Part shown: positions 26,460 to 33,296 of the stretch, piece by piece
How positions within the stretch are numbered: position 1 is the stretch's first letter
Layout of the letters: each line of letters starts with the position of its first letter
Source: UBA1081 sp045535305
GTDB lineage: Bacteria > Bacillota > Clostridia > Oscillospirales > Acutalibacteraceae
Length of the DNA stretch: 64,000 nt
Reading direction: 5' to 3'
Assembly (NCBI GenBank): GCA_045535305.1
Contig: JAZSLJ010000063.1
Location: 36,713-100,712, forward strand
The notes under the pieces: model-generated
What the model saw: only the letters and a program-made list of their open reading frames with translations
The model's database searches: none
Told to the model about the DNA's origin: nothing
Made by a program: the position numbers and the translations under genes

Positions 26460-27185
26460 ATGACAGGCTTAGGCACAATAATAAACACAGCCGCCATTAT
26501 TGCAGGCGGACTTTTGGGATTGATTTTCGGCAAAAAAATCCCTGTAAGGCTTCAGGACACGCTGATGAAGGCAAACGGCGTATGCGTACTGTTTATAGGT
26601 ATAGCAGGCACTTTGCAGGAGATGTTTACGGTAGAAAACGGCAGGCTGGCAAGCGGCGGTACAATGATGATGATCGGCGCACTTGCAATCGGTGCTGTTA
26701 TCGGCGAACTGCTTGACATTGACGGCAAAATGGAGCGTTTCGGTGAATGGCTCAAACGCAAAACAAAAAGCGAAAAGGACAACTCCTTTGTTGACGGATT
26801 TGTTACGGCTTCACTTACCGTCAGCATCGGCGCGATGGCAATTGTAGGGGCAATAAAAGACGGTATTTACGGCGATTATTCAATACTCACCGCAAAGGCA
26901 ATCCTTGACCTTATAATCATAATTATAATGACCGCATCAATGGGTAAGGGATGTATATTTTCCGCAATTCCCGTTGCGGCTCTGCAAGGCTCGGTTACGC
27001 TTTTATCAAGATTTATAGAGCCGATTATGACCGAAGCCGCACTCTCCTACCTGTCGCTTACAGGCTCAATGCTTATCTTCTGCGTTGGTGTTAATCTGAT
27101 ATGGGGCAAAAAAATCAAGGTTGCAAATCTTCTGCCCTCAATAGTAATTGCCGTTATATGGGCAATAGTTGAAAGTTACATATAA
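26460..27185 (+). CDS. DUF554 family membrane protein
   Basis: A 241-residue integral membrane protein with about 6-7 helices, rich in Gly, Ile and Ala (for example TIINTAAIIAGGLLGLIFGK at the start). The family signature is visible in GALAIGAVIGELLDID and FVTASLTVSIGAMAIVGAI. DUF554 proteins (YqgA/YdfK) are putative transporters without a proven substrate. I use ATG 26460, preceded by AAGGTGG; GTG 26451 lies within that site. The gene is monocistronic and ends before a hairpin terminator. Confidence 0.9.
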   Translation: MTGLGTIINTAAIIAGGLLGLIFGKKIPVRLQDTLMKANGVCVLFIGIAGTLQEMFTVENGRLASGGTMMMIGALAIGAVIGELLDIDGKMERFGEWLKRKTKSEKDNSFVDGFVTASLTVSIGAMAIVGAIKDGIYGDYSILTAKAILDLIIIIIMTASMGKGCIFSAIPVAALQGSVTLLSRFIEPIMTEAALSYLSLTGSMLIFCVGVNLIWGKKIKVANLLPSIVIAVIWAIVESYI

Positions 27186-27204
27186 AAATTCAAGAGAATA
27201 TACA

Positions 27205-27238
27205 AAAAACAGACGGTGTTACACATCGCCTGTTTTTA
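27205..27238 (+). terminator. Terminator of the DUF554 gene
   Basis: AAACAG-CGGTG pairs with CATCG-CTGTTT with one mismatch (27207-27233), followed by TTTTATT. Confidence 0.7.
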
Positions 27239-27270
27239 TTGCTTATAGCAATCTTGCAAAATCATTTTCT

Positions 27271-27306
27271 CAGGGCGGCAGTTTTCCACCGCCCTGATTT
27301 TTAGCC
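27271..27306 (-). terminator. Island terminator, copy 1
   Basis: CAGGGCGG (27271-27278) and CCGCCCTG (27289-27296) form an 8-bp stem with a CAGTTTTCCA loop. The hairpin plus the adjoining TTTTTAGCCGTCAATCACAG recur at 27957 and 29955. Confidence 0.75.
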
Positions 27307-27307
27307 G

Positions 27308-27334
27308 TCAATCACAGAACTATTCACTGATTGA
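27308..27334. repeat. 27-bp palindromic repeat, copy 1
   Basis: TCAATCA at the left end and TGATTGA at the right end enclose a 13-base loop cAGAACtaTTCac. It overlaps the 3' end of the gene at 27324. Confidence 0.75.
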
Positions 27335-27902
27335 TACCTTGATTGATGTAATCACTTATCTTTATTTTTGAAGGTTTAAATGAATAAAAAATTGCTCTTG
27401 GGTCTTTTTGACTTGTAGAAACAATATAGGTTATATATAGTGATTTGTTTTCTTTTGTCAACAGAACCTCTCCACTATAAGTGCCGCAATATGTACCTAA
27501 ATTTTTCGGATCTAACATATCACTATACATATATGATGCAAGATATTGAACATTATCAATAGTTCCAGACAGCAATTTATCGTCAGTATTCATCCCCTCA
27601 CGGATTTCATTTATAAGTTCTTCGGGTTCACATCCGAATGTTATAAACAGAGAATCACTTTCAATAACATCTTCATTACAAAGCGTATCAAAATTAAGAC
27701 AAAGCTCCTCAATATCCAATACGGGTTTTCTGACTAAACCATAAAAAAACATCCAGCTGACAATCATTAACGGAACTATAAAACCAATCAACAAAACAGG
27801 TCTTCTTTGTTTTATTGTTTTAACAAAAAATACAACAGAAGAAATTATTAATCCCAAAACAATCAGATATCTGACAAGAATATAAAAATAAATAATATAC
27901 AT
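27324..27902 (-). CDS. Small two-helix membrane protein, unknown function
   Basis: A protein of about 192 residues that I do not recognise. Two hydrophobic helices near the N-terminus (IYFYILVRYLIVLGLIISSV and VLLIGFIVPLMIVSWMFF) are followed by an extracytoplasmic domain of about 130 residues ending SDYINQGINQ. Start ATG 27902 is a choice among three in-frame ATGs (27923, 27920, 27902); GAGG lies 10 bases before it. The sequence after the stop would read SVIDG-stop in another frame, the same tail that ends the gene at 29985, suggesting the 3' ends share an origin. Its position in an RHS fragment island makes an immunity role possible but unproven. Confidence 0.65.
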   Translation of the reverse strand: MYIIYFYILVRYLIVLGLIISSVVFFVKTIKQRRPVLLIGFIVPLMIVSWMFFYGLVRKPVLDIEELCLNFDTLCNEDVIESDSLFITFGCEPEELINEIREGMNTDDKLLSGTIDNVQYLASYMYSDMLDPKNLGTYCGTYSGEVLLTKENKSLYITYIVSTSQKDPRAIFYSFKPSKIKISDYINQGINQ

Positions 27903-27956
27903 ACCATTACCGCCTCTCATCATATATTAATTTTTCTGAGTTCTTTTTAACAATCA

Positions 27957-27990
27957 GGGGCGGCAGTTTTCCACCGCCCCGAGTTTATTT
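27957..27990 (-). terminator. Island terminator, copy 2
   Basis: GGGGCGG (27957-27963) and CCGCCCC (27974-27980) form the stem with the same loop as copies 1 and 3; two arm bases changed together so that pairing is kept. Confidence 0.75.
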
Positions 27991-27995
27991 AGCCG

Positions 27996-28022
27996 TCAAT
28001 CACAGAACAGCCTCCTAATTGA
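27996..28022. repeat. 27-bp palindromic repeat, copy 2
   Basis: TCAATCA and TAATTGA arms enclose cAGAACagCCTcc. It lies just past the stop of the lipoprotein gene. Confidence 0.75.
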
Positions 28023-28029
28023 TGATTAA

Positions 28030-29010
28030 TCAACAAATTTGAGTTAATTCATTTGTTATAAGATTTAAATTGAATATAGAATTATTTGATTCAAAATAAA
28101 TATTGTTATCAAAAATCGAGCAATTACCAAGAGAATATTCGCAAATCTTTTCTATTTTGTATGTATTAAAATCCCATTGAAAAATCCCATTTTCATTAGA
28201 AAAAATCAAAGAATGATTATAAAACATCATAACACTTGGTATATTTGCAAATTGACTTGCTGCAATCCATTCGATAGTATTAGTTTCTATGTCTGAAATT
28301 TTAAATACACCACTTTCATTGCTTACTACTTTGTTATGTTTTATCAATGCCGTTGTTAAATCCAACTGAAAGTTTTCATAGGTTGAGTTATTTCCATTTG
28401 CATCAATTTTTAATATTTCCTCATTGTTGCTGTCAACATATAATGAATTGTTATAAAATTGAAATTGAGTACAATATTTAACTATATTAATATATTCATT
28501 ATTTACTTTTTTGAAAATCGAGTTGAATGGTTCTCCCTGTCCGAGAATCTGTGTTTTTGCCACAATAAAAATATCATCTTGGATAAAGAATGGTTCGATA
28601 CTCACTATATTGTACTCAGATTGCAATTCCGGCGTAACTTCAGTTATCTTACCTGTTTTAAGATTTAGTAAGTAATAAGACAAACCTTCATCAGAACATA
28701 GAAAACAAATATTTTCATTATCAACAGATTTTAAGATTGCAACATCATTATTTGTTTTATATTTTTTAATCAGCAAATTCGTATCTTTTTCAAATATAGC
28801 AATTTCGTCATTATCTGTTGTTTGATTATGATAAATTACAACGATATATTTTTCGTACGAACAAACTGCTCCGGAAAAGTTTACATCAATTTCATTATCT
28901 TTTCTTAATGTAATTTCTTCAATTGACTCATTAGCTTGACAAGCTGAAAAAAACACAAGTACAAACACTGCAAGAAATACTAAACAGCTTTTTTTGTTTA
29001 AGAAAAACAT
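28030..29010 (-). CDS. Lipoprotein with propeller-like repeats, downstream of the RHS fragment
   Basis: A 326-residue secreted lipoprotein. The signal peptide FFLNKKSCLVFLAVFVLVFF ends in the lipobox FSAC. The mature part is rich in Asn, Ile and aromatic residues, with repeating strands of the type NNSLYVDSNNEEILKID and HNSLIFSNENGIFQWDF, resembling DUF5050-like or beta-propeller proteins. Start ATG 29010 has GAGGTG 6 bases before it; GTG 29019 overlaps that site. It begins 10 bases after the RHS/M23 fragment, the place where an immunity gene normally sits, so it is a candidate neutraliser of the M23 tip. That role is inference only. Confidence 0.75.
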   Translation of the reverse strand: MFFLNKKSCLVFLAVFVLVFFSACQANESIEEITLRKDNEIDVNFSGAVCSYEKYIVVIYHNQTTDNDEIAIFEKDTNLLIKKYKTNNDVAILKSVDNENICFLCSDEGLSYYLLNLKTGKITEVTPELQSEYNIVSIEPFFIQDDIFIVAKTQILGQGEPFNSIFKKVNNEYINIVKYCTQFQFYNNSLYVDSNNEEILKIDANGNNSTYENFQLDLTTALIKHNKVVSNESGVFKISDIETNTIEWIAASQFANIPSVMMFYNHSLIFSNENGIFQWDFNTYKIEKICEYSLGNCSIFDNNIYFESNNSIFNLNLITNELTQIC

Positions 29011-29020
29011 ATCAAGCACC

Positions 29021-29953
29021 TCATACTTTCGGAAGATAATCGGCAGGATTTACATTTACTCCATTCTTTTTAACTTGATAATGCAGATGTGGTCCACTTG
29101 AATTTCCTGTATTTCCGATATAGCCAATAAGTTGACCTGCATCCACGTGCTGTCCCGAAGACACAACTGAATTTTTTATCTGATGAGCATAGTATATGAC
29201 AACAGTATTATCAGAATCCAATCGAATGCCAACATAATTTCCCCAAGATTCAGTTCCTGAACTCATCCAAGAGTAATCTTTTGGGTTTGCGATTGAGTTT
29301 GCATCATTATTATATTTTTGCACACAATATATTACAGTGCCGGACATTGAAGCGTAAATAGGATCTCCTTCTTTTCCTGCAAAATCTGTGCCATGATGTT
29401 CACCACCGGATCGATAAGAAGGGTAATCATCTACTATGTGTACTTTTCCTGTTGGCCAAACACATTTATATTTTGATGTTTGTGTTGTTTGTTGTGTTGT
29501 AGTTAAAATGCTCAATGTTTCAGGTTTAATTTTAGTAATTGCTTGAACTAATTTTCTAAACAAATTTAATATAAGAGATATTGCCCTCATAGCTTCTCCC
29601 GTCGGGTCAATAAACATCACCGGATTATTATTACAATACGCAAACATATTAGTGCCGTTGACGCCGGTGCCGGTATCGGTGTGCTTATCCGCATTAAGGA
29701 ATCTGCCAAGCTTGGGTGAATAGAATCTTGAGCCGAGATAATAACAGTATTCATCACCAACGTATGAATATATGTAGCCTCTGTAAAGCTGAGGTATTGC
29801 ACTCATTATCAAGACAGACATTATTATTGTTAGCTGATTATCATTAATCGGATGTACTGACGGTGTTCCGTATGCATCATATGTATATGATGCTACTAAC
29901 TGACCCGTACTTGCATCAATCAGACCTGTTATATCTCCCTGCAGATTCTTTAA
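29021..29953 (-). pseudogene. Orphan RHS core 3' end with M23 peptidase tip
   Basis: The open frame starts directly after a stop codon in the repeated hairpin at 29955 and reads NLQGDITGLIDASTGQLVA, YTYDAYGTP, then YRGYIYS, YYLGSRFYSPKLGRFLNAD and NPVMFIDPTG. These are the RHS repeat and RHS-associated core motifs that precede the variable C-terminal tip. The tip, residues about 150-310, is a peptidase family M23 domain with the zinc ligands in HHGTDFAG and GPHLHYQ. The YD-repeat shell of a full RHS protein (usually over 1000 residues) is missing and there is no start codon or ribosome binding site at the break. An internal ATG (29821) could give a 266-residue protein. I read it as a displaced tip cassette. 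Confidence 0.8.
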
Positions 29954-29954
29954 T

Positions 29955-29990
29955 CAGGGCGGCAGTTTTCCACCGCCCTGATTTTTAGCC
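29955..29990 (-). terminator. Island terminator, copy 3
   Basis: CAGGGCGG (29955-29962) and CCGCCCTG (29973-29980) with the same loop and flanks as copy 1. It follows the gene at 29985-30620 and marks the break point of the RHS fragment. Confidence 0.75.
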
Positions 29991-30620
29991 GTCAATCACA
30001 GAATCGTCCTCTGATTGTTCTGTGGTTTTAAATGGTCTTCTGATTTTGCAAACAATATGAATCATAAAAATAATAACCAATGCTGCAATTATGATAAATA
30101 TATATTTAAACGAAAACAATTTAATTGTTGAAAAAATATCTGAAACAAGGTCATTTTTGATCGTTGATACTTCAAAGTCATTCAAATCTGCTTCAGATAC
30201 AAGAGTACTGTTATCCGCCTTATAAAGTGTGCGGTTTAAACCGTCATCAGTTATGTACGATACATATAAATAAATTTCATTATCAAGAATTATAATATCA
30301 CAAAGAAAAAACATTGAATCATATTCATCTGAATCTACTACTTTTGTAGAAGCAAATGTCAGAGAAAGAGCATCATCCGAACGAGAAATAACACTCATAG
30401 CATCAAAAAAACCGAGACTGCTGTAAGTATCTTTATCAAGTAGATTGTAATAAATAATTTCATCTTCTTTTAGTGTAATGCTTGTTAAATCATAGCCGGT
30501 TAATACATCTGTCAGTGATAAATCACTGCCTTGTGTGCTGTAATTTAATGTATGCATAAAAGAATGTGTAAAGCAACCAAGCACCGACAAGCATAATACA
30601 ATTATTAATATTTTTTTCAT
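29985..30620 (-). CDS. Small secreted membrane-anchored protein, unknown function
   Basis: A 211-residue protein with an N-terminal signal sequence (MKKILIIVLCLSVLGCF), an extracytoplasmic domain of about 140 residues, and a C-terminal transmembrane helix (about 174-196, YIFIIIAALVIIFMIHIV) with a short basic tail ending DDSVIDG. I do not recognise a family. Start ATG 30620 follows AGGAGA by 7 bases; the ATG at 30647 has none. A 27-bp palindrome overlaps its last codons and another lies just upstream, so the gene is bracketed by the repeat. It resembles RHS-associated small membrane genes by position only. Confidence 0.7.
   Translation of the reverse strand: MKKILIIVLCLSVLGCFTHSFMHTLNYSTQGSDLSLTDVLTGYDLTSITLKEDEIIYYNLLDKDTYSSLGFFDAMSVISRSDDALSLTFASTKVVDSDEYDSMFFLCDIIILDNEIYLYVSYITDDGLNRTLYKADNSTLVSEADLNDFEVSTIKNDLVSDIFSTIKLFSFKYIFIIIAALVIIFMIHIVCKIRRPFKTTEQSEDDSVIDG
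29992..30018. repeat. 27-bp palindromic repeat, copy 3
   Basis: TCAATCA and TGATTGT arms with loop cAGAATcgTCCtc; it is inside the last codons of the gene at 29985. Confidence 0.75.
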
Positions 30621-30643
30621 ACACTTCTCCTGATTAAAAAAAA

Positions 30644-30670
30644 TCAATACAGGGACTGTTCTATGATTGA
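30644..30670. repeat. 27-bp palindromic repeat, copy 4
   Basis: On the minus strand TCAATCA, loop tAGAACagTCCct, GTATTGA. It lies about 24 bases upstream of the start codon at 30620. The rest of the gap to 30881 holds a promoter and the PurF-like gene's terminator. Confidence 0.75.
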
Positions 30671-30758
30671 TTTTTTATTTTAAATAAAATTCACATAATA
30701 ACAGCTTGAAACATATGATATCAGTCCAATTTTTGTGTAAAATACACATTTTTATTTT

Positions 30759-30788
30759 ATTATAGCACAATCAAACAGTTACAGTCAA
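30759..30788 (-). promoter_or_regulatory. Promoter of the RHS-fragment island
   Basis: Minus strand TTGACT (30783-30788), 18-base spacer, TATAAT (30759-30764), about 140 bases before the start at 30620. Confidence 0.6.
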
Positions 30789-30844
30789 CAATATATATAC
30801 ACAAAAATATATCATAAATTATAGTTATAATTACAAAAAAAAGT

Positions 30845-30880
30845 AAAGCTGCAAAAACTTTCGTTTTTACAGCTTTTTTG
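30845..30880 (-). terminator. Terminator of the PurF-like gene
   Basis: AGCTGTAAAAAC-GAAA-GTTTTTGCAGCT on the minus strand, followed by TTACTTTTTTT. The hairpin resembles the one after leuS. Confidence 0.85.
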
Positions 30881-30881
30881 T

Positions 30882-32294
30882 TTATTCTTTTCCGTTCCAG
30901 CAATAGGTGCAGAGCTTGTCTGCGGGCAAGCCTGTTGCTTCTATCATATCGTCAAGTCTATGATAACGAAGGGATGTAAAATGGAGTCTTTTGCAGATTT
31001 CCTCAACCATTTTCTTATGCTTTTCGCTGTCGGGATTTGTGTATTCATCAATTACCTCTCTTGAGGGGTCTTCAGTGCCCTCAAGCTCCATAATAACACG
31101 TCTTGCAATAAGCTCTTTTTCCGATGTGGAGCGTGAGAAATTAAGATATTTACAACTGAACATTATAGGCGGGCAGGCAGGTCTTATATGCACCTCTTTT
31201 GCACCGCTTTCGTACAGAAATTCCGTTGTTTCACGAAGCTGTGTACCCCTTACTATTGAATCATCAATAAGAAGCAGACTCTTATCCTCAATAAGGTCAT
31301 GAACAGGTATAAGCTTCATCTTTGCAATAAGATTACGCTTTGACTGATTTGTGGGCATAAATGAACGTGGCCATGTTGGAGTATACTTTATAAACGGTCT
31401 TCCGTATGCCACTCCAGCTTCATTTGCATAACCGATTGCGTGAGCTATACCCGAATCGGGAACACCTGCAACTATATCGGGTTTGATATTATCACGTTTT
31501 GCAAGCAGTCTGCCGCAGTTATTACGCATTTTTTCAACACTTATTCCCTCGTAAGATGATGAGGGATAGCCGTAATACACCCAAAGGAATGTACAGATTT
31601 TCATTTTATCACCCGGTGCGACAAGCGTTTTTACATTATCGGGTGTGATAACAACAATCTCGCCGGGGCCTAAAGTTTTATAATCCTTATAGCCAAGGTT
31701 AAGATATGAAAAAGATTCAAATGCAACGCAATAACCCGAATCCTCTTTCTGTCCTACAACAACGGGAGTTCTGCCGTACTTATCTCTTGCGGCATAAACA
31801 CCCAAAGGAGTGAGTATAAGCAGACTCAAAGAGCCCTCAACCACGTCAAGTGCGTGTTTAATACCGTCAATAAAATTATCCTTTTGGTTGATTATAGCAG
31901 CAACAAGCTCAGTAGGATTGATTTCGCCGTTACGCATTTCAAAAAAGTGAGCCTTGTCTTCAATAATCTCTTTTGCAAGTGCATCGGCATTATTGATTTT
32001 ACCTACCGTTGTAATTGCATATGAGCCGTGGTGGCTTCTTACGAATATAGGCTGTGCCTCAAAATCGGAAATACAGCCGATACCTAAATTTCCTTTCATT
32101 TCAACAGATTCTTTATCAAACTTTGTTCTGAAAGGAGTGTTTTCAATATTGTGAATAGCCTTGTCAAAGCCGTATTCATCACCGTAAACTGCAAGACCTG
32201 CTCGTCTTGTTCCTAAATGAGAATGATAGTCTGTTCCGAAAAACAGGTCAAACACGCAATCCTCTTTTGATGCTACACCGAAAAATCCGCCCAT
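30882..32294 (-). CDS. PurF-like amidophosphoribosyltransferase lacking the catalytic cysteine
   Basis: A 470-residue protein with the PurF layout: an N-terminal Ntn glutaminase domain (about 1-230) and a phosphoribosyltransferase domain. The PRPP site LLLIDDSIVRGTQL (about 340-353) and FIKYTPTWPRSFMP are intact. PurF starts with Met-Cys-Gly, and Cys becomes the N-terminal nucleophile; here the start reads MGGFFGVASKEDC, so the nucleophile is Gly. GAGG precedes the ATG by 8 bases and there is no other start. The enzyme could use free ammonia or have a different role; the family is otherwise cytoplasmic, first step of purine synthesis. No other purine gene is near. Confidence 0.85.
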   Translation of the reverse strand: MGGFFGVASKEDCVFDLFFGTDYHSHLGTRRAGLAVYGDEYGFDKAIHNIENTPFRTKFDKESVEMKGNLGIGCISDFEAQPIFVRSHHGSYAITTVGKINNADALAKEIIEDKAHFFEMRNGEINPTELVAAIINQKDNFIDGIKHALDVVEGSLSLLILTPLGVYAARDKYGRTPVVVGQKEDSGYCVAFESFSYLNLGYKDYKTLGPGEIVVITPDNVKTLVAPGDKMKICTFLWVYYGYPSSSYEGISVEKMRNNCGRLLAKRDNIKPDIVAGVPDSGIAHAIGYANEAGVAYGRPFIKYTPTWPRSFMPTNQSKRNLIAKMKLIPVHDLIEDKSLLLIDDSIVRGTQLRETTEFLYESGAKEVHIRPACPPIMFSCKYLNFSRSTSEKELIARRVIMELEGTEDPSREVIDEYTNPDSEKHKKMVEEICKRLHFTSLRYHRLDDMIEATGLPADKLCTYCWNGKE

Positions 32295-32339
32295 TTGTAT
32301 ACCTCGCTGAAAAATATATTTAAACTTACAAAATAATGA

Positions 32340-33140
32340 TTAACTGAACAATTCTGCATATGAACTCAGGAATGATGCGGGAGATACACCTTTAAGCCCT
32401 GCAAGGGTAAGCATACCTGAGGGAATCTGAGCCGAAAACTTATTAACAATTACCGATGATGCCACGTTGCCGTATCCGTCGCCGTAATTTACCTGTTTAA
32501 GCTCATTGTTGATAAAACAGAATGCAACAGACTCAGAATCATTGTAATATGTATAGCTGTTTGCCTTTTTGCCGTCAATCTCTGTTGTACCTTCCTTAAA
32601 GTCTGTAAAATTATATGATGCAAGGCTCAAAACCTTTGTAATTTCTTCCATTTCACTGAAATCATCATCCATGGAACTTTTAAGCATATCGGTCAATGCC
32701 AGATAAATTTTTGCGGATTTATCAATAAGGTACACGTTGCCGTTAAGGTACATCATTGAAATATTCATTCCCTCTGCCCTCATTGACATCTGGTAGTTTT
32801 TGCCCGAAATTGCAAGGTCAAACTCCATCGGAGAGCCGTCGGCCTCAATCACGCCGTCCATATAATACTGACCGTAAATATATGCATTCATTATTGCGAT
32901 TTCTTCAAGAGTGATTGAGCTCTGATTCATCTGAGCAACAGTTGTTACCTCTTTTGTGGTATATTCCGTAATATAGTCGTCGGAATTATACTCAACAGAA
33001 ACACCGTCGTCCGAAATAACTGAGTCATCTCCGTTTTTATCAGCACTGCCGATGAGCTTGAGCAAAAGTGCAAAAACTATAATAACCGCCGCAAACACCG
33101 CAACAGTAATGATAATCTTTTTGTTTGAATTCTGTTTCAT
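32340..33140 (-). CDS. Membrane-anchored LolA-like protein, unknown function
   Basis: A 266-residue protein with an N-terminal transmembrane anchor (about residues 8-29) and a Ser/Asp/Thr-rich linker. Its extracytoplasmic domain of about 180 residues has repeating beta-strands (for example MEFDLAISGKNYQMSMRAEG and NVYLIDKSAKIYLALTD). This resembles LolA/DUF6612-type lipoprotein carriers. The start at 33140 is chosen over 33152, where AGGG abuts the codon. It lies 45 bases before the PurF-like gene on the same strand and probably shares its promoter at 33174-33202. Confidence 0.65.
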   Translation of the reverse strand: MKQNSNKKIIITVAVFAAVIIVFALLLKLIGSADKNGDDSVISDDGVSVEYNSDDYITEYTTKEVTTVAQMNQSSITLEEIAIMNAYIYGQYYMDGVIEADGSPMEFDLAISGKNYQMSMRAEGMNISMMYLNGNVYLIDKSAKIYLALTDMLKSSMDDDFSEMEEITKVLSLASYNFTDFKEGTTEIDGKKANSYTYYNDSESVAFCFINNELKQVNYGDGYGNVASSVIVNKFSAQIPSGMLTLAGLKGVSPASFLSSYAELFS

Positions 33141-33173
33141 AAAAAATCTCATCCCTAAAAATTTTATAGATTA

Positions 33174-33202
33174 AGTATATTTTATTTTCTTCCTGTTGTC
33201 AA
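33174..33202 (-). promoter_or_regulatory. Promoter of the LolA-like/PurF-like unit
   Basis: Minus strand TTGACA (33197-33202), 17-base spacer, TATACT (33174-33179). Confidence 0.6.
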
Positions 33203-33235
33203 TATTTTAAAATATAAAAAATCTTAAATATCTTA

Positions 33236-33264
33236 TTGCGGTTTTGGTATGCTTATGCTATAAT
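33236..33264 (+). promoter_or_regulatory. Promoter of the DUF5696-metA-DUF4364-HAD unit
   Basis: TTGCGG (33236-33241), 17-base spacer, TATAAT (33259-33264), divergent from the promoter at 33174-33202. Confidence 0.6.
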
Positions 33265-33296
33265 TTAATAGATTATTCAAAAAAGGCGGTGGTAAG

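Noticed and set aside
27271..30003. CRISPR array
   Set aside because: Repeats are three or six, differ in spacing by kilobases and enclose genes, unlike a CRISPR array; no cas gene is near.
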